Shown: positions 1 to 7,699 of the stretch, in pieces | Layout: each line of letters opens with the position of its first letter | Numbering within the stretch: the first letter of the stretch is position 1 | Assembly: GCA_031260745.1 (NCBI GenBank) | Contig: JAISKY010000250.1 | Coordinates: 1 to 20,537, forward strand | Direction: 5' to 3' | Length of the DNA stretch: 20,537 bases | Origin: Oscillospiraceae bacterium | Lineage (GTDB): Bacteria > Bacillota > Clostridia > Oscillospirales > Oscillospiraceae | The notes under the pieces: generated by a model | The model's database searches: none | The model's input: only the letters and a program-made list of their open reading frames with translations | Told to the model about the DNA's origin: nothing | Position numbers and translations under genes: made by a program

Positions 1-674
1 TAATCGTTCTGGGTTCGCTCGCGGTACTGATTACCGCGGTGATGTTCATACGTGTCGGAGCGCTACTTCTGTTCGATTCAAGCGGACTGTATTTCGCGAT
101 TACGGCGGCGGGTTATCCGATTCCGCTGAATCGGTTCATAGGCTCGGACAAACCGAAAAAGGCTAAGAAAGAAAAAAGCCGGAAAACTCCGGAAAAAGCA
201 AAGAAGAAACCGGAGAAAAAATCAAAATTACCGCCGATTAACAAACTTTTACCGATAATCCTTGAAATTCCGGGCAAACTAAGCCGGAAACTAACGGTTA
301 ACGAGTTCTATGTCAATCTTACAGTCGGCGGCGACACATTCACGGCGGCTATGATGAGCGGTCTGATAAGCGAACTTATCGGGATACTGCTACCGATTGC
401 GGATAAGCTAATCCGAATCAAGCGTTCGCACATCGTAATCTCGCCGAACTTCGCGGCGGAACACAGCGAGTTAAAATTCCGCGGCAGAATATCAATATCA
501 ATCGGAGCGCTTTTGCGTATCGCGTTGAGCGCGTTAATGAAATACCTCAAAATCAGAAAGGAAATGAAAAATGGACAAGCATCCTCTGGGCGAACTGATG
601 GAAACGACGATGAAGAAAATCCGCGAGATGGTAGACGTGAATACCATCGTGGGAGCGCCCATTCAGACGCCTGA
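1..674 (+). CDS. DUF2953 family membrane-associated protein (YtfI-like), 5' partial
   Basis: The reading frame is open from the window edge (first whole codon at base 3), so the true start lies upstream, probably only a few codons away. It opens with a hydrophobic segment (IVLGSLAVLITAVMFI) typical of the N-terminal membrane anchor of DUF2953 proteins. A very Lys-rich linker follows (about bases 150-230), then the conserved C-terminal region with 'VNLTVGGDTFTAAMMSGLI' and 'KFRGRISISIGALLRIALSA'. Family function is unknown. B. subtilis ytfI lies directly before ytfJ, the same order as here. The last ~34 codons (571-674) overlap the start of ytfJ in another frame and read as low-complexity polar sequence (many D, E, N, G, R), so they are probably a run-on tail rather than a conserved domain. 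Family assignment is fairly sure; the exact C-terminus is whatever the first stop dictates. Confidence 0.8.
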   Translation, partial: IVLGSLAVLITAVMFIRVGALLLFDSSGLYFAITAAGYPIPLNRFIGSDKPKKAKKEKSRKTPEKAKKKPEKKSKLPPINKLLPIILEIPGKLSRKLTVNEFYVNLTVGGDTFTAAMMSGLISELIGILLPIADKLIRIKRSHIVISPNFAAEHSELKFRGRISISIGALLRIALSALMKYLKIRKEMKNGQASSGRTDGNDDEENPRDGRREYHRGSAHSDA

Positions 675-984
675 CGGCGTAACTCTGATACCGATTTCAA
701 AGGTCACTTTCGGCTTTACCGCCGGAGGTTCGGAGTTCGTTTCAAAGAACAGAAGCCCCGGCGATAAGAACGCCTTCGGCGGCGGAAGCGGAGCGGGCGT
801 TAACATCACGCCTATCGCGTTCGTGGTCGCGCGCGGTGAAAACGTGAAAATACTTAGCGTCAACCAACCCGCCGCGTCAAGCGTAGACCGCATTATCGAA
901 AACGCGCCCGAAGTAATTGAGAAAATAATCGCGTTATTCAAGAAAGACAAAAAGGACGACGATGAGGACATCATTGAAGATTAG
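571..984 (+). CDS. ytfJ: GerW/YtfJ family spore protein
   Basis: This 137-residue protein matches the GerW (YtfJ) family over its length. It has an N-terminal 'HPLGELMETTMKKIREMVDV' block, then 'NTIVGAPIQTPDGVTLIPIS' and 'KVTFGFTAGGSEF', a Gly-rich loop (FGGGSGAGVNITPIAFVV), and an acidic/Lys-rich tail. In B. subtilis YtfJ is a forespore-made protein needed for germination of spores in some nutrients; its biochemical activity is not known. The ATG at 571 has an AGGAAATG-type ribosome site just upstream, and the family's conserved N-terminus begins right there. The gene starts 104 nt inside the upstream DUF2953 frame and its end overlaps the downstream carboxypeptidase by 23 nt, so the three are probably translationally coupled. 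The gene suggests, but does not prove, that the organism sporulates. Confidence 0.93.
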   Translation: MDKHPLGELMETTMKKIREMVDVNTIVGAPIQTPDGVTLIPISKVTFGFTAGGSEFVSKNRSPGDKNAFGGGSGAGVNITPIAFVVARGENVKILSVNQPAASSVDRIIENAPEVIEKIIALFKKDKKDDDEDIIED

Positions 985-1765
985 GCGAATACTCGCGGCC
1001 GCGCTAATACTGTCGCTTGGCGCGTTAAGCGGCAGCGCATTGGCGCGTACGGCTAACCCTCCGGCGGAATCCTCGTACAGCACGGTTTTGTACAATCCTG
1101 AAACTCAGGCTGTACTCTATAACGACGACTGCGAATTAGAGCTTCCAATCGCGAGCATAACCAAAATTATGACCGCGCTTGTTGTCGTGGAGAATTGCAG
1201 ACTGAACGACACGCTTACATTCAAGAGCGAATGGCAGGTGGAGGGCAGCAGTTCCGGCTTCGCTCCGGGTACGGAGTATACGGCGCGTCAAATGCTGTAC
1301 GCGCTGCTGCTTACGTCGGGAAACGACGCGGCGGTAGGGCTTGCGGAGTTTACCTCCGGGAGCGTAGAAGCGTTCGCTGACCTTATGAACGCAAAAGCAC
1401 AGGAGCTTGGACTTACCCACACCCATTTCGTCAATCCTCACGGATTGGACGCGAACGGGCATTACTCCAGCGCGCTCGATATGGCTAAGCTGACCGCCGC
1501 CGCGATGAACAACCAAAAGTTCGCGCTGGTCGCTTCAACCAAAGAGGCCAGAGTCGGCGGGATTTTCTTCCGCAACCACAATAAACTGCTGTGGGAAACT
1601 CCCGGAGTAATCGGAGTAAAGACGGGCTACACCGCGAAAGCGGGCAGAACGCTCGTAACTATGGCGGTTCGCGACGGCGTGACTTTGATTTGCGTAACGC
1701 TGAAAGACGCCGACGACTGGAAAGACCATACCGCTCTGTACGACTGGGGATTTAGTAACAGTTAA
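962..1765 (+). CDS. Exported D-alanyl-D-alanine carboxypeptidase (peptidase S11), short form
   Basis: A serine-type D,D-carboxypeptidase that trims the terminal D-Ala from peptidoglycan stem peptides outside the cell. All three penicillin-binding motifs are visible in the 267-residue product: SxxK as S65-ITK68, SxN as SGN at 119-121, and KTG at 220-222. The N-terminus is a signal peptide: basic residues (K6, R8, R9), a hydrophobic core 10-22, and probable cleavage after ALA28. The protein ends about 45 residues after KTG. It therefore lacks the C-terminal beta-sandwich and amphipathic membrane anchor of DacA/DacF/PBP5, which are about 380-440 residues long, and may be released or held only by other contacts. 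The ATG at 962 lies inside ytfJ with AAGGACG just upstream. A DacF/DacB-like enzyme beside ytfJ is common in Clostridia and fits a role in spore or general wall maturation. Confidence 0.93.
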   Translation: MRTSLKIRRILAAALILSLGALSGSALARTANPPAESSYSTVLYNPETQAVLYNDDCELELPIASITKIMTALVVVENCRLNDTLTFKSEWQVEGSSSGFAPGTEYTARQMLYALLLTSGNDAAVGLAEFTSGSVEAFADLMNAKAQELGLTHTHFVNPHGLDANGHYSSALDMAKLTAAAMNNQKFALVASTKEARVGGIFFRNHNKLLWETPGVIGVKTGYTAKAGRTLVTMAVRDGVTLICVTLKDADDWKDHTALYDWGFSNS

Positions 1766-1789
1766 CGGTATTTATAAGGAGAAACGTAT

Positions 1790-2293
1790 ATGCCGGCCGC
1801 AATCCTTAAATGTGAGCGCGTAAGCCACCCGCCGTTGAGGTTTATCGGTAAGCGAAGCGACGCGTACCCTAACTGGGGCGACGCGTGGGCGAACGACTGG
1901 TTCGGAGAAATCGAAAAAGCAGGGGCAACCGCAGAAATCAACGACGACAGCTATTGCGTACTGACCGGGATAACCCCGGAGGGCGTTGAGTTTTACCTCG
2001 GAGAATTTTTCCCCGCGAATACGCCCGTACCAGACGGCTTCGACTTTGCAGACCTACCCGCGATGGACGCGGGAATCGCGTACATAAAGGGCAAAGTCGA
2101 GGAAGTCTACGCGCTGACTGTTCCTGATAAAATCAGCGAACTTTTAGCCGCGTTCGCGTCGGAGGGTATCGCGGCGTCTAGGCGAGAAACTTCGCCGCGC
2201 TGGATTTCGTTCGAGCGCGACAACTGTCCGCGCTTCACCGACCCGGACGCGGACGGTAACGTGATACTAGACTACGCGATTTACTTAAACTAA
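1790..2293 (+). CDS. GyrI-like/effector-binding domain protein (probable)
   Basis: A 167-residue soluble protein without signal peptide or membrane segment. The start 'ILKCERVSHPPLRFIGKRSD' (residues 5-24) and a middle part with 'YCVLTGITPEGVEFYLGEFF' resemble stand-alone GyrI-like small-molecule-binding domains, the fold also found as the effector domain of AraC/Rob- and MerR/BmrR-type regulators. There is no DNA-binding domain attached, so it would be a ligand-binding or protein-inhibiting module. Its ligand cannot be read from sequence. The ATG has a clear AAGGAG site at the usual distance, and the stop codon TAA (2291-2293) forms part of the ribosome site of rluB. It sits in an operon position where many Clostridia have rluB directly after the carboxypeptidase, so it may be a lineage-specific insertion. 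The family call is moderate. Confidence 0.6.
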   Translation: MPAAILKCERVSHPPLRFIGKRSDAYPNWGDAWANDWFGEIEKAGATAEINDDSYCVLTGITPEGVEFYLGEFFPANTPVPDGFDFADLPAMDAGIAYIKGKVEEVYALTVPDKISELLAAFASEGIAASRRETSPRWISFERDNCPRFTDPDADGNVILDYAIYLN

Positions 2294-2302
2294 GGAGAAA
2301 AT

Positions 2303-3016
2303 TTGGAACGACTGCAAAAGATACTGTCCGAATACGGAATTTGCTCCCGCCGTGAAGCTGAAAAGATGATAGCGGCGGGACGAGTTCGCGTTGACGGAAC
2401 GCTCGCCGCGGTCGGCGACAAGGCTGACCCCGTTAAAAATGTAATCACGGTGGACGGCGAACGGCTTGCGAAGAAAGAGAAGCGCGTCTGTATCGTACTT
2501 AATAAGCCGCGCGGTTATCTCTCCAGCGTCAGCGATGACCGCGGACGTAAGACCGTAATTGACCTCGTAAGCGAGTGCAACGCGCGAGTTTACCCAGTCG
2601 GGCGGTTGGATTTGAACTCGGACGGACTGCTGTTATTGTCAAACGACGGCGAATTTACGAAACGGCTTACTCACCCTAGTTTTCAGGTGCCTAAACATTA
2701 CCGTATTCGGATTCGCGGCGGCAATCCGGACGAAATCGCGAAAAGCCTTAGCGAGCCTATGACCGTAAAGGGCGTAAGGTACTCCGGCGCGGAGGTATCC
2801 GTTTTGGAGCGCGGCGAATCCGACGGTACGGCGTTGCTGTCGCTGACGCTTCGCGAGGGTAAGAACCGCGAAATCCGTAATATGTGCGAGGCTTTGGGCG
2901 TTCAGGTAGCGCGTCTGACTCGCGTCGGCGTAGGGAATCTGCGGCTTGGCGGTCTCAAATCCGGCGAGTGGCGCTATCTCACCGACAACGAGATAAACGG
3001 TCTAACCACATTGTGA
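2303..3016 (+). CDS. rluB: 23S rRNA pseudouridine synthase, RsuA/RluB family
   Basis: Converts a uridine of large-subunit rRNA to pseudouridine (23S position 2605 for RluB by family knowledge; the exact site is not readable here). The product is 237 residues. An N-terminal S4 RNA-binding domain covers about 2-45 ('LQKILSEYGICSRREAEKMI'). The catalytic domain follows with 'NKPRGYLSS' (67-75) and the hallmark 'GRLDLNSDGLLLLSNDG', whose catalytic aspartate is D103. 'REGKNREIRNM' near the C-terminus is the conserved end motif. The start codon is TTG at 2303: it is placed right for the S4 domain, and TAAGGAGA at 2291-2298 supplies the ribosome site while also containing the upstream stop, implying coupled translation. 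Length is normal for the family. Confidence 0.95.
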   Translation: MERLQKILSEYGICSRREAEKMIAAGRVRVDGTLAAVGDKADPVKNVITVDGERLAKKEKRVCIVLNKPRGYLSSVSDDRGRKTVIDLVSECNARVYPVGRLDLNSDGLLLLSNDGEFTKRLTHPSFQVPKHYRIRIRGGNPDEIAKSLSEPMTVKGVRYSGAEVSVLERGESDGTALLSLTLREGKNREIRNMCEALGVQVARLTRVGVGNLRLGGLKSGEWRYLTDNEINGLTTL

Positions 3017-3024
3017 GGAATTTT

Positions 3025-3780
3025 ATGACAAACAAAGACATTTTGCGGATTGCTAAAGAGCAGTCCGCGATTGACGCTAACTGCAACGCGGAGGATTTCG
3101 ACTCCGACCGGAATATGGTAGTTATTTCTAAGCCTAACGAAAACGCCCGTAAGTATCTGAAACTGCCGTATTTCTGCAATCTGATTTCATACGGCAAGAA
3201 CATTGTCGCGTCGGTGGACGGTCGAATCGTGGACTTAATCACTGATTACATAAACGGCGATAAAATTGAGTATTGTTTTGAAACTCCGCGTATCCATAAG
3301 CTAACGCGCGAGTTTGAGAAATACGGTAAACTTCCCGGTTATATGTCGGAATACTGGTTGCCGGACGTTGACAAGTTGACGGCTTTGCCTTGTGGGTTTG
3401 AGGTGAAAATCCTCGAACCTGACGGTTTCGCAGACTTATACTTACCGCAGTGGTCTAGCGCGTTGAGTGAAAAACGTCCGCACCTTGATATGCTTGCGGC
3501 GGCGGCTTACGACAGCGGCAAGTTAGTCGGACTCGCGGGTTGCAGCGCGGACTGCGATACGATGTGGCAAATCGGAATTGACGTTTTGCCGGAGTACAGA
3601 CGTAACGGAATAGCGGCGGCGTTAACCTCGCGGCTTGCGGTTGAGATTCTGAATCGCGGCAAAGTTCCGTTCTACTGCTGCGCGTGGGCAAATATCGCGT
3701 CCGCTCGAAACGCGGTAAATAGCGGATTCCGTCCCGCGTGGGCTGAACTTGGAGCGCTGGACGCGGGCACAACCGCGTAG
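3025..3780 (+). CDS. GNAT family N-acetyltransferase
   Basis: A 251-residue cytoplasmic protein with a GCN5-related acetyltransferase fold in its C-terminal half. The acetyl-CoA-binding motif A is 'IDVLPEYRRNGIAAALTSRL' (about 185-204), with the R-R-N-G-I-A pyrophosphate loop at 192-197. The preceding strand 'GKLVGLAGCSADCDTMWQIG' and the later 'CAWANIASARNAVNSGFRP' complete the domain. The N-terminal ~120 residues form a second, less conserved part. The acceptor substrate is unknown. The frame is open further upstream to 2884, but that part lies within rluB; ATG 3025 has GAGGAA at 3015-3020 overlapping the rluB stop and begins where recognisable sequence begins. It is the last gene before a hairpin terminator. 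Confidence 0.87.
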   Translation: MTNKDILRIAKEQSAIDANCNAEDFDSDRNMVVISKPNENARKYLKLPYFCNLISYGKNIVASVDGRIVDLITDYINGDKIEYCFETPRIHKLTREFEKYGKLPGYMSEYWLPDVDKLTALPCGFEVKILEPDGFADLYLPQWSSALSEKRPHLDMLAAAAYDSGKLVGLAGCSADCDTMWQIGIDVLPEYRRNGIAAALTSRLAVEILNRGKVPFYCCAWANIASARNAVNSGFRPAWAELGALDAGTTA

Positions 3781-3802
3781 ACAGCAAAAATCCTAAATCG
3801 TA

Positions 3803-3840
3803 GAGGCGAACAATTATTCGCCTCCGCGGTTTGCTTTTTG
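3803..3840 (+). terminator. Rho-independent-type terminator after the GNAT gene
   Basis: A perfect 8-bp stem, GAGGCGAA (3803-3810) and TTCGCCTC (3817-3824), encloses a 6-nt loop. A T-rich stretch (3830-3845) follows, though it is interrupted and starts 6 nt after the stem. It lies 22 nt after the GNAT stop and just before the polA promoter region, so it probably ends the ytfJ-rluB-GNAT transcript. Confidence 0.7.
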
Positions 3841-3862
3841 TTCTTGCGTTATTGGTTATAAT
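3831..3862 (+). promoter_or_regulatory. Putative sigma-A promoter of polA
   Basis: A perfect -10 hexamer TATAAT lies at 3857-3862, 31 nt before the polA start codon. The -35 is weak: TTGCTT at 3831-3836 would give a long 20-nt spacer. The position directly after a terminator and before polA supports a start of transcription here. Confidence 0.45.
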
Positions 3863-3893
3863 ATGTTACAATAACAGTACGGAGGGTTATGCG

Positions 3894-6116
3894 ATGCTAC
3901 TAATGGCAATTGACGGCAACAGCATTATCAACAGAGCGTTCTACGGCATTAAGCCGCTGACGAATAAATCCGGGCTTCACACTCACGCGGTTTACGGTTT
4001 TTTTACTATTTTAGGGCGTTATATTAAGCAGGACAAGCCGGATGCGGTATGCGTTACGTTTGATTTGAAAGCTCCGACGTTCCGGCACGAGATGTACGAC
4101 GGCTATAAAGCGTCGCGCAAGGGAATGCCGGACGAACTCGCGGAGCAACTGCCGTACCTTAAACGCGCCTTGGACGCGATGGGTATTCCGCGCTTTGAGC
4201 TTGCGGGTTGGGAAGCGGACGATTTGCTTGGAGCGATAAGCTCCAAATGCGCCGACGACGGCGCGGAGTGCGTCGTTGTCACGGGCGACCGTGACAGCTT
4301 ACAGCTTGTGCGTCCGGGAATTTCCGTCAGGTTAGTTCAGGGTCGCGGCGAAAGCGTACTGTACGATACTGATGCGTTTACCTCGGAGTACGGCTTTGAG
4401 CCGAAACGTCTGATTGACCTGAAAGCGCTTATGGGCGACAAGTCAGACGATATTCCCGGCGTCAAGGGCGTCGGAGAGAAAACCGCTTCGGAGTTGATTA
4501 CCGCGTACGGCTCACTGGAGAGTGTTTACGCGAACCTTGACGCGGTAAAAACGTCGGTACGCGCTAAACTTGAAGCCGACAGGGAGATGGCGGAATTGTC
4601 GTATAAACTCGCGGCGATTGCGTCTGACGCTCCGCTTGAGTTTACTGTTCCGACCGAAGGTTTTAAGATTAACAACGACGAGCTTTACACCCTGTTCAAG
4701 GAGTTGGAGTTTAACAGCCTAATCAAAACCTATAATCTGAACGAGCCGGAAAACTTTGAGGAACCCGCGGCGTTCGACGGTCCTCCGGCTGACGAAATCG
4801 CGTGTTATTTGCTTGACCCCGTGGAGAAGCGCGCGTACTCCGCGGATGAAGCCGAGCGTCTGCTGAAAGAGCAGGAAATGTGGTATCTGTACACCGAAAT
4901 TGAAAAGCCGTTGGAACCGATACTCAAAGCTATGACCGCGACCGGATTCAAGGTTAATGTAGATGCGCTCAGAGGATTCGGAGCGACTTTGGACAGCTCC
5001 ATAAATCATATCGCGTTTGCGATTTTGGAAATCACAGGACCGGATTTCAATATCAATTCTCCCAGACAGCTTGGCGAACTGCTGTTCACAAAGATGGGGC
5101 TTGAACCTCCGGCGTATACGAAAAAAGTCAAAAGCGGCGGTTACTCGACAGACGCGGAAACGCTTGAAAAACTAAGCGTGAAATATCCGGACTTTTCGCT
5201 AATCGGAATGATTTTGGAGTACCGCAAGGCGGCGAAACTTAAATCAACCTACGTCGAGGGGCTTTTGCCGCTGATTGACGAAAACGGACGGATTCACACG
5301 ACGTTCAATCAAACTCAAACCGCTACGGGGCGTTTGTCCAGCCTTGAACCTAACTTGCAAAACATTCCCGTACGCGGTGAGCTTGGCGCGGAGCTTCGTA
5401 AGTTTTTCGTCGCGGAGGACGGCTGGAAACTGGTGGATGCGGACTACTCGCAGATTGAGTTAAGGATACTCGCGCATTTATCCGGCGACTCCGCGATGAT
5501 TGACGCGTTCAAAAACTCCGAGGACATTCACGCCGCGACCGCGGCGCAGGTATTCGGAGTTCCGCTTGCGGAGGTTACGAAACAACAGCGAACGGCGGCT
5601 AAAGCGGTCAACTTCGGAATCGTCTACGGAATATCTGATTTTTCGTTGGCTCAGGACATCAAGGTCAGCCGCGCTGAAGCTAAAGAGTACATTGACGCGT
5701 ACCTGACGCATTTCGGCGGAGTTCGCGAGTATATGGAGCGCGTAATCGACAGCGCCAAAGAGGACGGCTACGTCTCGACGATTTTCGGGCGCAGACGTTA
5801 TCTGCCGGAGCTTAAATCGTCGAATTACAACACTCGCTCGTTCGGCGAGCGCGTCGCGCGTAATATGCCGATTCAGGGCGCGGCGGCGGATATTATTAAG
5901 CTCGCGAGGGTTAAGGTCAACGAGCGTATAAAGCGCGAGGGACTAAAAACGCGGCTGATTTTACAGGTTCACGATGAGCTTATCGCGGAAGCTCCAGCTG
6001 ACGAAGCCGAAATAGCCGCTAAAATACTGTCAGAGGAAATGCAAAACGCGGCGGAGCTTAAAGTTCCTCTGACGGTTGACGCGCATATCGCCGAAAACTG
6101 GTATGACGCGAAATAA
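3894..6116 (+). CDS. polA: DNA polymerase I, compact form lacking most of the 3'-5' exonuclease-like domain
   Basis: DNA repair and Okazaki-fragment polymerase with 5'-3' nuclease. From ATG 3894 (GGAGGG at 3881-3886) the product is 740 residues, against about 870-930 for most PolA. The 5' nuclease domain (1 to ~285) keeps its acidic metal ligands: D7, D57, E107/D109/D110, D132/D134, and D182/D185/D186 in the GDKSDDIPG helix-hairpin-helix region. The polymerase domain (~333-740) has motif A DYSQIELR (517-524), motif B with K570, F574, Y578, and motif C VHDE (692-695). Between them only ~50 residues remain (about 283-332), ending in 'IACYLLDPVEKRAYSADEA', which resembles the last piece of the exonuclease-like domain. 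The rest of that domain is missing and no proofreading DxE motif is seen. Upstream in-frame codons are ignored because they overlap the promoter. It is probably co-transcribed with the gene at 6135, 18 nt away. Confidence 0.96.
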   Translation: MLLMAIDGNSIINRAFYGIKPLTNKSGLHTHAVYGFFTILGRYIKQDKPDAVCVTFDLKAPTFRHEMYDGYKASRKGMPDELAEQLPYLKRALDAMGIPRFELAGWEADDLLGAISSKCADDGAECVVVTGDRDSLQLVRPGISVRLVQGRGESVLYDTDAFTSEYGFEPKRLIDLKALMGDKSDDIPGVKGVGEKTASELITAYGSLESVYANLDAVKTSVRAKLEADREMAELSYKLAAIASDAPLEFTVPTEGFKINNDELYTLFKELEFNSLIKTYNLNEPENFEEPAAFDGPPADEIACYLLDPVEKRAYSADEAERLLKEQEMWYLYTEIEKPLEPILKAMTATGFKVNVDALRGFGATLDSSINHIAFAILEITGPDFNINSPRQLGELLFTKMGLEPPAYTKKVKSGGYSTDAETLEKLSVKYPDFSLIGMILEYRKAAKLKSTYVEGLLPLIDENGRIHTTFNQTQTATGRLSSLEPNLQNIPVRGELGAELRKFFVAEDGWKLVDADYSQIELRILAHLSGDSAMIDAFKNSEDIHAATAAQVFGVPLAEVTKQQRTAAKAVNFGIVYGISDFSLAQDIKVSRAEAKEYIDAYLTHFGGVREYMERVIDSAKEDGYVSTIFGRRRYLPELKSSNYNTRSFGERVARNMPIQGAAADIIKLARVKVNERIKREGLKTRLILQVHDELIAEAPADEAEIAAKILSEEMQNAAELKVPLTVDAHIAENWYDAK

Positions 6117-6134
6117 ATTTTTGGTTAGGTTAAA

Positions 6135-7619
6135 ATGAATTACACACTTAATTACCCGGATTGTTCGGCGGCGGAGCTTATACTCAATGTCGCGGAGCGG
6201 TATCCAAAACTTCACGCGTATAGTTTTTTAGGCTTCAATACAAGCTACAAACGGTTCGCGAAACAAATACGGAGTTCCGCGTCCGCGTTAGCCGCCGCCG
6301 GAGTCGTTAAAGGCGACCGGATTATGCTATGCCTGCCGAATGTGCCTTTGGCGATGCTGGCGTTTTACGGCGCGAACTTACTCGGAGCGGCGGTTGTATT
6401 TGTTCACCCGCTCTCTAGCGAGGGCGAACTTGAATATTACATCAACGACAGCAAACCGAAACTTATTATCACGATGAAGATGTTTCGGGATAAGTTCAAG
6501 ACGGAAATTCCGATAATTACGAACCTGAATAAACTTCGCGGTATAAAAGTAACCTCCGACGCCGAGCCGATTGACGCCGACGCGGCGGCGATAATGTACT
6601 CCGGCGGAACTACGGGTTCGCCTAAAGGCATTATTTTGAGCAACTTCAACTTTAACTCGCTTGCGGTACAGGCGTCCGCATCCGCGGACTGCTTAGAGCC
6701 GGGCGGTAAAATGCTCGCGATTATGCCGATATTCCACGGCTACGGCTTGGGAATCGGAGTTCATACCGCGCTCGCGGAAGGTTGCTGTATCGTTTTAGTT
6801 CCGAGATTCACCTCGAAAAGCTGCGCGAAGCTGATTAAGCGTATCAACTATTTTTCCGGAGTGCCGACGCTGTTTGAAGCTTTGCTTCACGAGAAAAGCC
6901 TTAACCGCGCGGATTTATCGCACCTTAGAGGCGTATTCTGCGGAGCGGACACGCTTAGCGTGGAGCTAAAACAAAAATTCGACGCGTTTCTCGCGGAGCG
7001 CGGAGCGCCCGTACGTCTGCGCGAGGGTTACGGTATGACTGAAAGCGTTACCGCGACCTGCCTTACCCCCAGAGAACCGGAGCGCGAGCGTTCCGGCAGC
7101 GTCGGGCTTCCGTACGCGGATACTCGCTACAAAACGCTTGACAGCGGGGAGCTTTGCGTGCGCGGTCCTACGGTTATGCTCAGTTACCTTAATAACCCAG
7201 AGGAAACCGCTCAGACGCTTCAGATTCACGACGACGGTTACGAGTGGCTTCACACCGGCGACATAGGGAAAATCGACGACGAGGGCTATGTGTACTTCCT
7301 AGGACGTATTAAGCGGGTGATTATGACCTCCGGTTACTCCGTATTTCCGTTACAGATTGAGCTTGCTTTGAACAGTCACGAACTTGTCAAACAAAGCTGC
7401 GTTATCGGAGTTCCGCACCCGTACAAAATGCAGGTTCCGAAAGCGTTCATAACGCTGAATAACGGAATCCGCGCTGACAAGCTGATTGAAGCTCAACTGC
7501 GCGAACATTTAGAGAAAAATGTGGCGAAATACGCTTTGCCGAAAGAAATTGTGTTCCTTGACTCGTTCCCGACGACGAAGCTGGGCAAAATAGACGTTAA
7601 GGAATTAGAGAAGTTATAG
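6135..7619 (+). CDS. AMP-forming acyl-CoA synthetase/ligase-type enzyme (ANL superfamily)
   Basis: Activates a carboxylic acid with ATP to an acyl-adenylate and probably transfers it to CoA or a carrier thiol. The 494-residue product has the ANL core motifs in order: A3 P-loop YSGGTTGSPKG (155-165), A5 EGYGMTES (297-304), A7 TGD (374-376), A8 hinge GRIKRVIMTSGYSVFP (390-405), and the A10 lysine K485 in KLGKID. The stretch between the N-terminal 'LLGAAVVFVHPLSS' and A3 is about 40 residues shorter than in typical long-chain FadD. The acid substrate cannot be read from sequence; medium/long-chain fatty acid is the usual guess. The ribosome site is weak (AGGTTAAA before ATG), suggesting dependence on upstream polA translation. 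It ends just before a strong hairpin. A second enzyme of the superfamily starts at 19956. Confidence 0.9.
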   Translation: MNYTLNYPDCSAAELILNVAERYPKLHAYSFLGFNTSYKRFAKQIRSSASALAAAGVVKGDRIMLCLPNVPLAMLAFYGANLLGAAVVFVHPLSSEGELEYYINDSKPKLIITMKMFRDKFKTEIPIITNLNKLRGIKVTSDAEPIDADAAAIMYSGGTTGSPKGIILSNFNFNSLAVQASASADCLEPGGKMLAIMPIFHGYGLGIGVHTALAEGCCIVLVPRFTSKSCAKLIKRINYFSGVPTLFEALLHEKSLNRADLSHLRGVFCGADTLSVELKQKFDAFLAERGAPVRLREGYGMTESVTATCLTPREPERERSGSVGLPYADTRYKTLDSGELCVRGPTVMLSYLNNPEETAQTLQIHDDGYEWLHTGDIGKIDDEGYVYFLGRIKRVIMTSGYSVFPLQIELALNSHELVKQSCVIGVPHPYKMQVPKAFITLNNGIRADKLIEAQLREHLEKNVAKYALPKEIVFLDSFPTTKLGKIDVKELEKL

Positions 7620-7647
7620 CGGACGCCAAACAACCAATAAAGCAAAA

Positions 7648-7677
7648 CCGTGAGCGGTCTTTCAAGACCGCTCACGG
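7648..7677. terminator. Shared bidirectional terminator between convergent genes
   Basis: A perfect 13-bp stem (CCGTGAGCGGTCT at 7648-7660, AGACCGCTCACGG at 7665-7677) has a 4-nt TTCA loop. It stands between the plus-strand ligase stop (7619) and the minus-strand repeat-protein stop (7700). Read on the minus strand it is followed by TTTTGCTTTATT, a proper U-tract. On the plus strand the tail (CTGATTATTTG) is poorer. It should therefore stop the giant minus-strand transcript efficiently and the plus-strand one somewhat. Confidence 0.88.
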
Positions 7678-7699
7678 CTGATTATTTGTGTTAGTTCGC

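Noticed and set aside
308..974. Minus-strand open frames opposite ytfI-like and ytfJ
   Set aside because: Antisense shadows of well-supported genes, with no ribosome sites.
2884..3024. Longer N-terminus for the GNAT protein
   Set aside because: The extra 47 codons lie within rluB in another frame and are Arg/Ser-rich without family similarity; ATG 3025 has a good ribosome site.
3831..3893. Longer N-terminus for PolA
   Set aside because: This stretch carries the -10 box and the ribosome site; conserved PolA sequence (MAIDGNS) begins just after ATG 3894.
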